DNA from: Roseivirga spongicola
Lineage (GTDB): Bacteria > Bacteroidota > Bacteroidia > Cytophagales > Cyclobacteriaceae
Length of the DNA: 64,000 nucleotides
Direction: 5' to 3'
NCBI RefSeq assembly: GCF_001592965.1
Contig: NZ_LRPC01000028.1
Coordinates: 434,001 to 498,000, forward strand
This document shows positions 9,780 to 19,350 of this stretch, piece by piece; position 1 is the first letter of the stretch; each line of letters starts with the position of its first letter. The notes under the pieces are model-generated. The model ran no database searches. It saw nothing but the letters and a program-made list of their open reading frames with translations, and was not told where the DNA came from. The position numbers were made by a program, and so were the translations under genes.

Positions 9780-12266
9780 TTACTGTTTTCTCTTTTTAAC
9801 CCCACGAATAGCGGGTTCATTCCAAGGATCATCTGGCCAAACATGCTTAGGGTAGCGCCTTTTTAGTTCCTTGCGGACTTCAAAATAGGCATCGGACCAA
9901 AAGCTTTTAAGGTCAGAGGTGATTTGCACGGGTTTGAAACCTGGAGAAAGTAGATGCATTAGTACACCCTGTTTTCCACCATTTATCTTAGGAGTTTCGG
10001 CCAAGCCAAAAACTTCCTGAATACGCACGGCAAGGATAGGAGCTTCGGCATTATCTCGGTATGCCAGTCGGATGCTTGAGCCACTTGGCACTTCAATCTT
10101 TTCAGGTGCCAAGTCATTCAATTGGCTCTGCTGCTCAAAGCTGAGACTGTGATGAAGAATGTCTTTCAGGTTGAGCTTCTTCAAGTCTTCAGGCTTACGA
10201 ATGTCATTGAGATAAGGAGCTAGCCATTCAGCTGAGGTCTGTAGGAGTGAAGAGGTGCTGACTTCTGGCCATTGCTGGTCAGGATTCCATTTCCTGAGCG
10301 ATAATACGCGACTTTGCCATTGAGCTACTTCCTCATTAAAGTCTAGCAATCTTTCGCCTTCTTTCTTAATAGCTTCAATAATTGCTTCTACCAAATGAGA
10401 AGGATCAGGGTCTGGCAGAGGAGTGCTTCGCAATACAATGTTTCCTATGCACAAATTTTTGCTCGCAATCAGTCCACCATCTTCAGTATCCCAAGTAATA
10501 ACTTCTTTTGCCTTTACCAACGGTGCCAAATCACGTGGATTCAATGGAGAGGCCATATGAATCTTACCCATTCCATCGCGGGCATCTATATGGCAAACTG
10601 CTAGCCAAGGTTCGGCAGCCAAATCATCTCTGTGGCCAGCCATAGCATAGCGTCCATTGGATAGCTGAAACTGAGCATTATTACCAGGTCGAGCACAAGC
10701 GATTCGCTCTGGGTAAGCATGGGTAATCAAAACACCTGTTTCATACGGATCGACAAAATCATTCTCTGCTTTAATCTGAAACAGCCTTCGATACTGATCT
10801 GCTATTTTTTCTATTCGCGCCAGCTTCTTTCCATCACGGTTTTCCCTGCGATGCATTCTCAATGCTTCAATTCTGGTATTGATATCTATTCCGGCTTCTC
10901 TTCCAAGCGGATCACGTTCTTCAAGCAAAGCTGCAATATCAGTGGCCAAAGCTAAATGATCATGTTCTTCTGCCAGTAATAGCATATGAGCAATCCTTGG
11001 GTGACAAGGCAAACGCAACATCTTTTGACCATGCTCAGTGATCTTGCCATTTTCTAAGGCCTCAAGCTGATGAAGTAAGTCTCTTGCCTGTGCCAATGGA
11101 CCGGCAGGAGGTGGAGTTAGCCAAGTCATCTGTTGAGCATCAATAATTCCCCATTGCGCCATATCGAGTACCAATGAAGCCAGATCGGCCTCCATAATTT
11201 CTGGTACAATATGCTCAGCCATTCGCTGATGAGTCACTGTTGACCACATGCGATAGCAATGTCCTGCGCTTAGTCTACCAGCCCGGCCTGCCCGCTGATC
11301 GGCTGAGTCTCTAGAAATCCGGACTGTTTCTAAACGAGACAGACCTGAGTTTGGATCGAATTTGGAAGTTCTTCCAAAACCACTGTCAACCACCACTTTA
11401 ATGCCTTCAATGGTCAAACTGGTCTCGGCAATATTGGTAGCCAGTACCACTTTTCGTTTCCCATTTCTATCAGGCATTATGGCTGCCTGTTGCTTATGTG
11501 GCGGAAGACTTCCGAAAAGTTGGTGAATGGCCATATCGCGTAAACTGCCTCTGAGTAAGTCTGCTGTTTTCTGGATTTCTCTTTGTCCTGGAAGGAAGAC
11601 CAAAATATCGCCATCATGCTGTTTTGCAGCCTTTGTTATGGTTTTCGATATCAGTTCAGGAATTAAGAATTCATCGATATCGCCTTCATAGTTTACCTCT
11701 ACAGGATATTGCCTTCCTTCGCTGACTACCGCAGGAGCTTTCAAAAGACTTGTCAGTTGAGGCATGTTCAGCGTGGCCGACATGATCATAATTCTCAAGT
11801 CAGTACGGAGTACCTGTTGGGCTTCACGGCAAAGTGCTAGGGCTACATCGGCATGAATGCTTCGCTCATGGAATTCATCGAAAATGACCATTCCAATGCC
11901 CGAAAGCTCATTGTCTGATTGAATCATTCGGGTAAGAATACCCTCGGTAACGACTTCAATCTTCGTTTTATCAGAAACTCGATTGTCAAATCGAATTCGG
12001 TAGCCAACCGTTTCGCCAACTTTCTCTCCGAGGAAATAAGCCATGCGTTCCGCAATGGTACGCGCAGCCAATCTTCTTGGCTCCAGCATGATTATTTTCT
12101 GACCCTTGAGCCAAGGTTCCTCCATCAAAGTGAGTGGCAGAAGAGTACTTTTTCCAGCACCCGGAGGCGCATTTACGATCATGGTGTTCTTTTCAGCGAG
12201 ATGCTTTCTGGTATCAGAAACTACTTCCTTAACAGGAAGGTCTATATGTTGGTAGTCGAAGGACAT
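9780..12266 (-). CDS. hrpB: ATP-dependent helicase HrpB (DEAH family)
   Basis: An 828-residue DEAH-box RNA-helicase-like protein. Walker A PPGAGKST is at residues 34-41, the DEFH box near 130 (VIFDEFHERS), motif III as SATLN, and motif VI as DQRAGRAGR. These are followed by the helicase-associated domain and the long HrpB-specific C-terminal region ending in VWPDDPWNEPAIRG, typical of this family. Its cellular substrate is not settled. It lies 45 bases after a small secreted-protein gene on the same strand and converges with the permease array. The ATG start is supported by the conserved N-terminal segment just before Walker A. Confidence 0.96.
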   Translation of the reverse strand: MSFDYQHIDLPVKEVVSDTRKHLAEKNTMIVNAPPGAGKSTLLPLTLMEEPWLKGQKIIMLEPRRLAARTIAERMAYFLGEKVGETVGYRIRFDNRVSDKTKIEVVTEGILTRMIQSDNELSGIGMVIFDEFHERSIHADVALALCREAQQVLRTDLRIMIMSATLNMPQLTSLLKAPAVVSEGRQYPVEVNYEGDIDEFLIPELISKTITKAAKQHDGDILVFLPGQREIQKTADLLRGSLRDMAIHQLFGSLPPHKQQAAIMPDRNGKRKVVLATNIAETSLTIEGIKVVVDSGFGRTSKFDPNSGLSRLETVRISRDSADQRAGRAGRLSAGHCYRMWSTVTHQRMAEHIVPEIMEADLASLVLDMAQWGIIDAQQMTWLTPPPAGPLAQARDLLHQLEALENGKITEHGQKMLRLPCHPRIAHMLLLAEEHDHLALATDIAALLEERDPLGREAGIDINTRIEALRMHRRENRDGKKLARIEKIADQYRRLFQIKAENDFVDPYETGVLITHAYPERIACARPGNNAQFQLSNGRYAMAGHRDDLAAEPWLAVCHIDARDGMGKIHMASPLNPRDLAPLVKAKEVITWDTEDGGLIASKNLCIGNIVLRSTPLPDPDPSHLVEAIIEAIKKEGERLLDFNEEVAQWQSRVLSLRKWNPDQQWPEVSTSSLLQTSAEWLAPYLNDIRKPEDLKKLNLKDILHHSLSFEQQSQLNDLAPEKIEVPSGSSIRLAYRDNAEAPILAVRIQEVFGLAETPKINGGKQGVLMHLLSPGFKPVQITSDLKSFWSDAYFEVRKELKRRYPKHVWPDDPWNEPAIRGVKKRKQ

Positions 12267-12311
12267 TTAGTGAATTCTAGTATGCAGTAATTTGACTGGA
12301 GAGAAGCTCGG

Positions 12312-13148
12312 TTAGTTAGATTTTTTACGTTCTAGTTTCCAGATCATCAAAGGTTTGCCTTGTGTTTCTGTTCCGTGTATTCCCAGCAGTGTTAAAGACT
12401 CTGGTTTTATCTCAAAAATTGAGAAGAGATGAATTCCATCAGAATTAATCATGCTATCCGCAACATCATATTTAAAGGTACCCATAGGTCCAATTTCATC
12501 TTGTCCAATAACTAGTTCGTTGTTGGAAAAACTCAGTGAAAACACCGGGTCGGTTATGGGAGCCGATAAAGTATCGAGGATGGTCACAGGTTCCTCATAG
12601 ATAGCAATTCCTTCGGTTCTTACAGGTTGAACGGATTTGGTTACCCATTCACCTTTAATACCCTCTAATAATTCATATCTCGTACTTTCGAAACCTTTTG
12701 AGCTTGTTTTCTTAAATGACATCAACTTATACCCTCTAAGCGGTATGAGTTCAGGGATTTCCAGAAGCTGAAGTTCGTTATTGTCAATTTTAACCACTTT
12801 CCATTTTTGACTGCCGAGAAGCAATGTGTCGGCAGAAACATCATAGATAAATGCATAATGAATAGGTTCTCCTTCAAACAGTTCACGACCTTCAAATGCA
12901 GAATTGAAATTAAAAGCTAAGTCATTTTTATCCTGCTCTTCGTTGTTATGATTTTCCTCAGAACCAAAGCTTCTTAGTTTAGGTATTTCAACCTTGTTTC
13001 CTTCTTCATCAACCTCTATTGAAATTGTGCCTTCCCAAGTGCCTATGATGAGTCTCTTGATATCCTTTTCTTGCTGAGTTTGTGCTGATATGGTGCCTGA
13101 AAACAGGAAGGAAGCTAAAAGGAAAACAGAAGTTATAAGTTGTTTCAT
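12312..13148 (-). CDS. Secreted protein of unknown function, lipocalin-like start
   Basis: A 278-residue protein with a clear signal peptide (KQLITSVFLLASFLFSGTISAQ). The mature part begins with a segment, IKRLIIGTWEGTI, of the style seen in lipocalin-like or DUF-type beta-barrels that open with a GxW motif. The rest is beta-rich with no catalytic motif I can recognise. It lies upstream of hrpB on the same strand; the pairing may be incidental. Start: ATG with basic residues directly before the hydrophobic core. Function unknown. Confidence 0.75.
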   Translation of the reverse strand: MKQLITSVFLLASFLFSGTISAQTQQEKDIKRLIIGTWEGTISIEVDEEGNKVEIPKLRSFGSEENHNNEEQDKNDLAFNFNSAFEGRELFEGEPIHYAFIYDVSADTLLLGSQKWKVVKIDNNELQLLEIPELIPLRGYKLMSFKKTSSKGFESTRYELLEGIKGEWVTKSVQPVRTEGIAIYEEPVTILDTLSAPITDPVFSLSFSNNELVIGQDEIGPMGTFKYDVADSMINSDGIHLFSIFEIKPESLTLLGIHGTETQGKPLMIWKLERKKSN

Positions 13149-13546
13149 TTTGAATAATATGTTGCGAAGTTAAGGGTTTTAGTATTGAGACCTGAGTATT
13201 GGTTATTGAGAAATACGGATTTGGGATGATACTCTTGATATTACAGATTAGAAATTTTATTGAATCTAATAATGAATAGGTAAATCCCCCGACCTTCCCG
13301 AAGCATCGGGAAGGAATTGAGGGTTTTTGAGTCATTTCTTTCTTCTCCAAATCAGAGTCTCTTAGATCCTCAGTGTCCATTTTAGGAGACACTGAGGGTG
13401 TTGCACTTGCGAGTCTCAATACTCAATACTCTGTACTTTGTACTCAATACCCATATCGCAAATCGCTATACAATATTGAAACAAGCTATCATTCCTACGA
13501 ACATTTTTAGCACTCAGGTTGTATGTTTGCATAAAGAACAATCAAT
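13149..13546. other. Gene-free spacer with heptad repeats and two strong hairpins
   Basis: This divergent intergenic region of almost 400 bases holds no convincing gene. It contains two heptad-repeat tracts (13178-13235 with TATTGAG-type units; 13410-13465 with AATACTC- and TGTACTC-type units). It also has two perfect hairpins: CCTTCCCGA/TCGGGAAGG with a four-base loop (13293-13314) and CCTCAGTGTC/GACACTGAGG (13368-13397). A promoter-like element for yaaA lies at its right end. A possible 136-residue minus-strand reading frame here is only repeat DNA. Confidence 0.7.
13522..13529 (+). promoter_or_regulatory. Bacteroidota-type -7 box before yaaA
   Basis: TATGTTTG matches the Bacteroidota sigma consensus TAnnTTTG and lies 17 bases before the yaaA ATG, which predicts a very short leader. 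No convincing -33 TTTG was found at the usual distance. Confidence 0.5.
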
Positions 13547-14311
13547 ATGCTATTAGTACTTTCTCCTGCTAAAACACTCGATTTCGAAACGCCTTGCGAT
13601 AAGGAACATTCTTACCCAAAATTTCAGAAAGAAGCGCTGGAATTGATTGGTGTGCTGAAAGAAAAAAGCCCTGAAGACATTCAAGAGTTGATGGATTTGA
13701 GTGAGAATCTGGCGGAGTTGAATGTAGATAGGTATAGAAAGTTCGCCAAGAGCAAAAACTCTAAAAGAGCCAAACAGGCAGTTTATGCTTTTCAGGGTGA
13801 TGTTTATCAAGGCTTGGAGGCTGAAGCGCTTTCTGATGAAGATATTTCGTATGCTCAAGACAGGTTGAGAATTCTTTCTGGTTTGTATGGCATTTTAAAG
13901 CCATTGGATTTGATTCAGCCTTACCGATTGGAAATGGGTACTCGATTAGCTTTCGATGACTATACCACACTTTACAACTATTGGGCAGATAAGCTTTCCA
14001 TTGAGTTGAATAAGCAGTCTAAGAAGTTGAAAGAGAAAACTTTGGTGAACCTGGCTTCTCAAGAATACTTCAAGGCAGTCGACCTAAAAGCGCTTAAAAT
14101 GAATGTGGTAGATGTTGAGTTTTTAGATAATAAAAACGGTACCTATAAGATCATTTCTTTTTGGGCGAAGAAAGCCCGTGGGCTGATGGCTCAATACATC
14201 ATAAAAAATCGAATCGAGACAATTGAAGGTCTTCAAGCTTTTGATTCTGAAGGCTACTTATTCGATTCTGAATCTTCTACTGATAACAAGCTAATCTTTA
14301 AGAGAGGGTAG
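13547..14311 (+). CDS. yaaA: Peroxide stress protein YaaA (DUF328/UPF0246)
   Basis: A 254-residue cytoplasmic protein of full family length. The signature start MLLVLSPAKTLDFETP and the conserved LSGLYGILKPLDLIQPYRLEMGT segment (written here in parts: residues about 109-130) identify YaaA. In E. coli this protein limits intracellular iron during peroxide stress, and the fold binds DNA. It stands alone with its own promoter-like box and a small hairpin terminator after the stop, and is divergent from the secreted-protein/hrpB pair. Confidence 0.95.
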   Translation: MLLVLSPAKTLDFETPCDKEHSYPKFQKEALELIGVLKEKSPEDIQELMDLSENLAELNVDRYRKFAKSKNSKRAKQAVYAFQGDVYQGLEAEALSDEDISYAQDRLRILSGLYGILKPLDLIQPYRLEMGTRLAFDDYTTLYNYWADKLSIELNKQSKKLKEKTLVNLASQEYFKAVDLKALKMNVVDVEFLDNKNGTYKIISFWAKKARGLMAQYIIKNRIETIEGLQAFDSEGYLFDSESSTDNKLIFKRG

Positions 14312-14350
14312 GTATTGCCTTTACAGTCTTAAGCCTTTTATACTATTTAT

Positions 14351-14371
14351 GTCGATTGTAAATCGACTTTT
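14351..14371 (+). terminator. Hairpin terminator of yaaA
   Basis: GTCGATT and AATCGAC pair around a three-base loop, 39 bases after the yaaA stop, and are followed by TTTTCT. Confidence 0.6.
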
Positions 14372-14452
14372 CTACTGTCCTCGTATCAAACGGTGACGAG
14401 TTGGTAGTTTTATAAAAAGAAAAGATAAGTCCGGAATAGCCGAGGTACCGTA

Positions 14453-14582
14453 ATTGCGAGGAGCAAAAAGAACAAAGTGAAATTTTGTAACGAAGCAATC
14501 CGCTTGTTTATGTGCATCGTGCCAAGAACGGACAGATTGTCGCGTCACAAGTTTGACTCAGGTCAAACTTTCTCCTCGCAAT
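14453..14582. repeat. Structured dispersed repeat bounded by ATTGCGAGGAG
   Basis: ATTGCGAGGAG (14453-14463) and its perfect reverse complement CTCCTCGCAAT (14572-14582) bound about 130 bases. Inside lies a second perfect hairpin, AAGTTTGAC/GTCAAACTT (14549-14570), and a CGAAGCAATCCGC segment. A degenerate relative (attgcgag...gcaatctcc) is at 62499-62540. It resembles the ATTGCGAGG...GAAGCAATC palindromic repeats found between genes in many bacteria. No coding content. Confidence 0.65.
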
Positions 14583-14620
14583 GACTAAATTGGCCTGAAG
14601 ACCTTTAAGATTCCAAAAAA

Positions 14621-14656
14621 ACAAAGAGCGCAAAGTTTAAACTCTGCGCTCTTTGT
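14621..14656 (-). terminator. Rho-independent terminator of the VPS10-like gene
   Basis: A perfect 12-bp stem (ACAAAGAGCGCA with TGCGCTCTTTGT, 12-base loop). On the minus strand it is followed by a run of seven T. It lies 22 bases past the stop of the minus-strand gene. Confidence 0.9.
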
Positions 14657-14678
14657 GTAAATGGGGATATTACACCTA

Positions 14679-17600
14679 TTACTTCCCAGCTTTTTCTATT
14701 TCAATCGTCCTGTTCTTTCTTTCCAGCGCCTTGTTGAACTTCGGAATGTCTTCATTGATAATCTGATCGAATTGTTCAACGGCTTTTTGAAGTCTTCCAT
14801 TTAGCACTTCATAAACTTCACCTTGTTGATTGGTTGGACGGAAGTCTATGCCACTACCGTTGATATCACTAGCCAAAGCACTCAATCTTCCGTAAAGCTT
14901 GATAGGGCTTCTAAATGCATCTTCACGTGCACCTGTAAGGTGAATGTCATATAATTTTCCAGCTATATCTTCGGCAATTCCGAGAAGTCTCATTGCCTCT
15001 TTCTGAGTGCGTTTGTCACTTTCTTCATCTATGATGTTTTCGAGTTCCTTGCGAAGTTGTTCTACGGCATTAATATTACTTACTGCAACGTTAATTGCAT
15101 CTCGCAGTTGAAGGGAGAAATAAACCTGTGCCTCAATATCTTCTTGAGTTCCTTCAGAATAAGGGTCTTTTAACACATCAAACATTTTCGAAACTTCTTG
15201 AATCAAGTCACCATTTTCGTCTTCTAGTTTCAAGTTGACTTTATACGAACCTGGAGCAACCCTTGGTCCGTATTGACCCGCCATTAGGTCTAAATCCCAT
15301 TGTACTAAAGGTCTCCAGCCTTCTCCGTTTAATTGCACCCACGGGCGGCCAGGAGGTTGAGTTAAAAGCTTGGCTCGAATAATTGGCTCGTGTCTTAAGT
15401 CCCAAGTGGTTCTGTTTACACCTGCTCTAGACCTTGGGCTGAGTGTTCTGATCAGGTTTTCCTCTAGGTCTTCGATCTCTATTTTCACTTCACCCTTAAA
15501 TCCTTCAGGTAAGAAATAGTTGATAATAGCTCCATTTGGCGGGTTTTGACCTGAATTGAAGCTTCCTCCATCGGTTTTAATGCTCTCTCGAGTATTGAAC
15601 CTGTAAGTGTCTCTGACGTCCAGCAGCGCCAATTCATCATCTAGCTGATCAGCATTTCTCAGTGCTGCTAAGTCGTCCAATATGTAATATCCACGACCAT
15701 AGGTACCCACCACCATATCGTCAAAACGCTCTTGAATTTCTATCCAGTAAACGGGGGCAGGAGGAAGGTTAAGTCTTAATCTGTCCCAGGTTGAACCATC
15801 ATCATAGCTCACATAAATGCCTTTGTCTATACCAGCATAAAGCATTCCCTGTCTTTTTGGGTCCTCCTTTATGACATGTACAAAGCTCGACTCAGACGAA
15901 GGAATTCCGTCAGAAATCTTCTTCCAGCTTTGGCCATAGTCTGTGGTTTTATAAATATATGGATCGAAATCACCCATTTGGTGAAGGTCTACTGAGATAT
16001 AAACCGTGCCTTTCTGATACTTCGAAATTTCAATGTTGGCAATAGTTCCCCACTCTGGAAGACCAGTGATATTGGCTGTTAGGTTCTGCCAGGTTTCACC
16101 ACCATCTTTGGTGAGTTGAACTTGTCCATCATTTGTGCCCACCCAAATTAAGCCTTCTTCTAAAGGCGATTCTTCAATGGCGAATAGGGTAGAACCATCG
16201 AAAGTCATCAGGTTGTCAATTGCTACCCCACCAGAACTCTGCTGATGATCTTTCAGGTTTAGGGTTAAATCTGGGCTGATGATTTGCCAGCTTTGGCCAT
16301 TATCGTCCGACTTATGAACGTACTGACTACCTACATACACTCTGTTTTTAGTGTGAGGGGAAAAGCTTAGCGGGAAGTTCCAATGCCAACGATATTTCAT
16401 ATCTGCCGGAGCCCAACCGTAGCCAGCTTCTGGCCAAACTCTAACTTCTCTCGAGTGACCTGTTCTGATATCGTGTCTTTCTAAACCACCATCGTAACAA
16501 CCCGACCAGATGATGTTATTGTCGTTGGGATCTGGTTGAGCAAAACCACTTTCACAGCCGCCAACGCCTTTCCACAAACCAAGCGGAATGTAGCCTTGTA
16601 ATGAATTGCTTGGTCCCATGTAGGACCAACCGTCTTGACGATTACCGAATACATTGTAAGGAATTTTATCATCTACTGCTACATGGTACATCTGCGCGAT
16701 AGGAAGTACCACTCTTTGGAAAGATCTTCCATGATTGAGGGTCATACTTACCCCACCATCGTGAGCAACCATAAAGCGGTCAGGGTTTTCTGGATCGATC
16801 CAAATGTCATGGTTATCGCCACCACCTCTTGGAGGTCTTCTGTTCCTAGTTTTTCCACCATCTAATGAGTGAACGAACCGAACCGACATAGAATAGATTT
16901 CATTCGGATCACCAGTATTCACACGTAATCGGGTGTAATAAGGAGCTCTTTCATTCCAATCATGATCACGGCTCATCAATGTCCAGCTCATGCCTTTGTC
17001 CTCCGATCTCCACACTTCAGGGCTTTCTGCTTCGAACAAAGCGTAAACCACATTTGGGTCACTATGAGACAGTGCTACCGATGTTTTTCCTACAATTCTA
17101 TCAGCACCGAACTTCAGGCCATACTTGTTTAAAGGTTCCCAAGTATCGCCACCATCTGTAGATTTATAAACTCCACTTCCGGCACCACCGCTATTCAATC
17201 CCCAAGTATTGATATGTACAGACCACATAGCAGCATAGATGATGTTTGGGTTTTCTGGGTCGATGGCTAAATCTGATGCACCAGTTCCTTCATCTATAAA
17301 TAAAACTCTTTCCCAAGTTTCTCCACCATCTTTGGTGCGGTACACACCGCGCTCTTGCTGAGGACCATATGTGTGACCTAATGAAGCTGCATAAACAATG
17401 TCTGGGTTGGTAGGGTGGATTACCACATGTCCGATTCTACCTGTTTTTTCCAAGCCTTTGTGTTCCCAAGTCTGGCCTGCATCTGGTGAGAAATAGATTC
17501 CATTTCCCATGGCATGGGCAGGACGGATAACGAAAGTTTCGCCTGTTCCTACCCAAACTTGATCAGGATCGGAGGGAGCTAAGGCCACAGAGCCAATGGA

Positions 17601-17852
17601 TGAGATGTCTTGATTATCGAAAATTGGACGCCAGTTGATGCCGCCATCAGTGGTTTTCCATAATCCGCCAGAAGCTGCACCAATGTAGTTGACCATTGGG
17701 TCGCCCGGAACTCCTGCTACAGCAATAGCTCTGTTACCTTCTGGGCCAATAAATCTGAATCTATGATTACCTAATTTCTTATCTAAATCGCTTTGACCCA
17801 GACAGGTGAAGGAAACGAGTAAGAGGACAAACAAAATGAGTTTTTTGAGCAT
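14679..17852 (-). CDS. VPS10/sortilin-like Asp-box beta-propeller protein, secreted
   Basis: A 1057-residue exported protein. The start chosen is the ATG giving a clean signal peptide (KKLILFVLLLVSFTCLGQ). A longer reading would run through the terminator of the upstream gene. About nine Asp-box/BNR repeats of the form S/T-x-D-x-G-x-x-W are visible (TTDGGINW, SPDAGQTW, TKDGGETW, STDGGDTW, SEDKGMSW, SDDNGQSW, TTDYGQSW, SYDDGSTW), giving one or two beta-propellers over residues 25-720. A C-terminal beta-sandwich and a helical tail follow. Bacterial members are usually called glycosyl hydrolase or sortilin-like, but no catalytic residues are evident, so enzymatic function is uncertain. It is preceded on the same strand by a Gfo/Idh oxidoreductase with its own terminator. 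Confidence 0.9.
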   Translation of the reverse strand: MLKKLILFVLLLVSFTCLGQSDLDKKLGNHRFRFIGPEGNRAIAVAGVPGDPMVNYIGAASGGLWKTTDGGINWRPIFDNQDISSIGSVALAPSDPDQVWVGTGETFVIRPAHAMGNGIYFSPDAGQTWEHKGLEKTGRIGHVVIHPTNPDIVYAASLGHTYGPQQERGVYRTKDGGETWERVLFIDEGTGASDLAIDPENPNIIYAAMWSVHINTWGLNSGGAGSGVYKSTDGGDTWEPLNKYGLKFGADRIVGKTSVALSHSDPNVVYALFEAESPEVWRSEDKGMSWTLMSRDHDWNERAPYYTRLRVNTGDPNEIYSMSVRFVHSLDGGKTRNRRPPRGGGDNHDIWIDPENPDRFMVAHDGGVSMTLNHGRSFQRVVLPIAQMYHVAVDDKIPYNVFGNRQDGWSYMGPSNSLQGYIPLGLWKGVGGCESGFAQPDPNDNNIIWSGCYDGGLERHDIRTGHSREVRVWPEAGYGWAPADMKYRWHWNFPLSFSPHTKNRVYVGSQYVHKSDDNGQSWQIISPDLTLNLKDHQQSSGGVAIDNLMTFDGSTLFAIEESPLEEGLIWVGTNDGQVQLTKDGGETWQNLTANITGLPEWGTIANIEISKYQKGTVYISVDLHQMGDFDPYIYKTTDYGQSWKKISDGIPSSESSFVHVIKEDPKRQGMLYAGIDKGIYVSYDDGSTWDRLRLNLPPAPVYWIEIQERFDDMVVGTYGRGYYILDDLAALRNADQLDDELALLDVRDTYRFNTRESIKTDGGSFNSGQNPPNGAIINYFLPEGFKGEVKIEIEDLEENLIRTLSPRSRAGVNRTTWDLRHEPIIRAKLLTQPPGRPWVQLNGEGWRPLVQWDLDLMAGQYGPRVAPGSYKVNLKLEDENGDLIQEVSKMFDVLKDPYSEGTQEDIEAQVYFSLQLRDAINVAVSNINAVEQLRKELENIIDEESDKRTQKEAMRLLGIAEDIAGKLYDIHLTGAREDAFRSPIKLYGRLSALASDINGSGIDFRPTNQQGEVYEVLNGRLQKAVEQFDQIINEDIPKFNKALERKNRTIEIEKAGK

Positions 17853-17882
17853 TGTTTTAAGGTTTGAGGGGAAGATAATAAA

Positions 17883-17912
17883 AAAGGAGATTGTCAAAAA
17901 TCAATCTCCTTT
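17883..17912 (-). terminator. Rho-independent terminator of the oxidoreductase gene
   Basis: An 11-bp perfect stem AAAGGAGATTG/CAATCTCCTTT. On the minus strand the stem runs straight into TTTTTTATT. It sits between the oxidoreductase stop and the start of the VPS10-like gene, so the two are separate transcription units. Confidence 0.9.
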
Positions 17913-17934
17913 ATGCGTAATATTATTGATTTGA

Positions 17935-19350
17935 TTACCAACCAGTTCTATATTCTCTCTTCACGAATTGATTAGCCTCATCGAAATTGGTGATCTTCAT
18001 GTTAGGACCATCCCAAAGTAGCTTGATGTAGCGTCCTGGATAAGTAGTTCTATTGCCATCTTTTTTCTGAATATCGAAACTTCTTAAGGCTAGATTGCCC
18101 ATCAAAATACTTTCAGTTAGAGGTCCAGCAATATCGAAATCTGAGCTACATTCTTTTTGCTTATACCCGGCCATAGCAGCATTTACCCACTGTACGTAAT
18201 GGCCTTCTGGTACTCTAGGGATTGTCTCTTTTACATTGATGGATTCGTTCAGCTCTAATGGTACCAAGCGAGGGTTTATTCCGTAAGTACCACACATCAT
18301 GGTGCCTCGGGTTCCTTTGATGATTACTCCATTGCCACCATCACCCATTTGCTCGTTGGCACCTAGTTCTTCTGGTCTTGGCGGCTGAATTCCGCCATCC
18401 ATCCAATGCAGTTTTAAAGTAGGCTCTTCGCCTCTTGCAGGGAAGTCTAGGGTGATATGGCTAGAAGGAGGGCAGCTTTCAGGAAAATAACCTCTTCTGA
18501 ATTCACCAACATAAACAGAACCAACAGATGCCTCTACACCAGTAGGGTAACCTAGCTTGAGTGTTTTAAAAGCAGGTTCAATAATATGGCAAGCCATGTC
18601 GCCTAAGGCGCCTGTACCATAATCCCACCAGCCACGCCAGTTAAATGGCACTAAATTGTCTATATAGTCTTTTTTAGGTGCTGTTCCCAGCCAAAGGTCC
18701 CAATCGAGCTCTTTTGGTACCTGTGCTTTTCTATCGGCAGGCCAGGCTATGCCTTGCGGCCATACGGGTCTGTCTGTCCAGCACCACACTTCTTCGGCCT
18801 CACCAATTAGTCCGGCCTGATACCACTCTTGCATCTTTCTTACACCGTCTCCAGATGCTCCTTGATTCCCCATTTGGGTCACCACCTTGTATTTGTGAGC
18901 GGCTTCGGTCAGCTGTCTTGCCTCGGCTATATCGTGGGTTAATGGCTTTTGAACATATACATGTAAGCCTCTTTCCATGGCAGCCATCGTTTGAATAGCA
19001 TGCATGTGATCTGGTGATGAAATTGTAACTCCATCTAGTCCAGATTCCTTTTCCAGCATTTCTCGATAGTCTTTGTAGTAGTTGGCTTCCGCAAATGTTT
19101 TTCTGGCATTAACAGCTCTTCTATCATCAACATCGCAAAGTGCTATTACTTTCACTGCAGAGCTTTTTGCAGATTCTGTCAAGTCAGAATAGCCTTTTCC
19201 TCCTACACCAATTCCACCTAAATAGAAGGTGTCTGATGGAGCTCTAAAGCCTTTGCCTAGAACATGGCGGGGAACAATGGTGAAAGCCGCAGTACCCAGA
19301 CCGAGGGTTTTGATAAAGTTTCTGCGAGAACTTTTGTTTGGTTTGTCCAT
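17935..19350 (-). CDS. Gfo/Idh/MocA-family oxidoreductase with Tat signal
   Basis: A 471-residue NAD(P)-dependent sugar-type oxidoreductase predicted to act in the periplasm. A twin-arginine signal (SSRRNFIKTLGLGTAAF) sits at residues 7-23 when the start is taken at 19350; the 13-residue longer version would only push it inward. A Rossmann motif (GGIGVGGKGYSDL) follows near residue 46, and the family lysine appears in YVQKPLTHDIAEA. The C-terminal half is the substrate domain with WRGWWDYGTGALGDMACH. Members of this exported branch act on sugars and often sit in carbohydrate loci, but no glycan genes are adjacent here. The substrate is unknown. Confidence 0.92.
   Translation of the reverse strand: MDKPNKSSRRNFIKTLGLGTAAFTIVPRHVLGKGFRAPSDTFYLGGIGVGGKGYSDLTESAKSSAVKVIALCDVDDRRAVNARKTFAEANYYKDYREMLEKESGLDGVTISSPDHMHAIQTMAAMERGLHVYVQKPLTHDIAEARQLTEAAHKYKVVTQMGNQGASGDGVRKMQEWYQAGLIGEAEEVWCWTDRPVWPQGIAWPADRKAQVPKELDWDLWLGTAPKKDYIDNLVPFNWRGWWDYGTGALGDMACHIIEPAFKTLKLGYPTGVEASVGSVYVGEFRRGYFPESCPPSSHITLDFPARGEEPTLKLHWMDGGIQPPRPEELGANEQMGDGGNGVIIKGTRGTMMCGTYGINPRLVPLELNESINVKETIPRVPEGHYVQWVNAAMAGYKQKECSSDFDIAGPLTESILMGNLALRSFDIQKKDGNRTTYPGRYIKLLWDGPNMKITNFDEANQFVKREYRTGW

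Noticed and set aside
13009-13419. Minus-strand reading frame of 136 residues before the small secreted protein gene
   Set aside because: It lies over heptad repeats and hairpins, overlaps the real gene in another frame, and has no domain or coding character.
17853-17897. Longer start for the VPS10-like gene
   Set aside because: The extra codons come from the terminator hairpin of the upstream oxidoreductase gene and hide the signal peptide.
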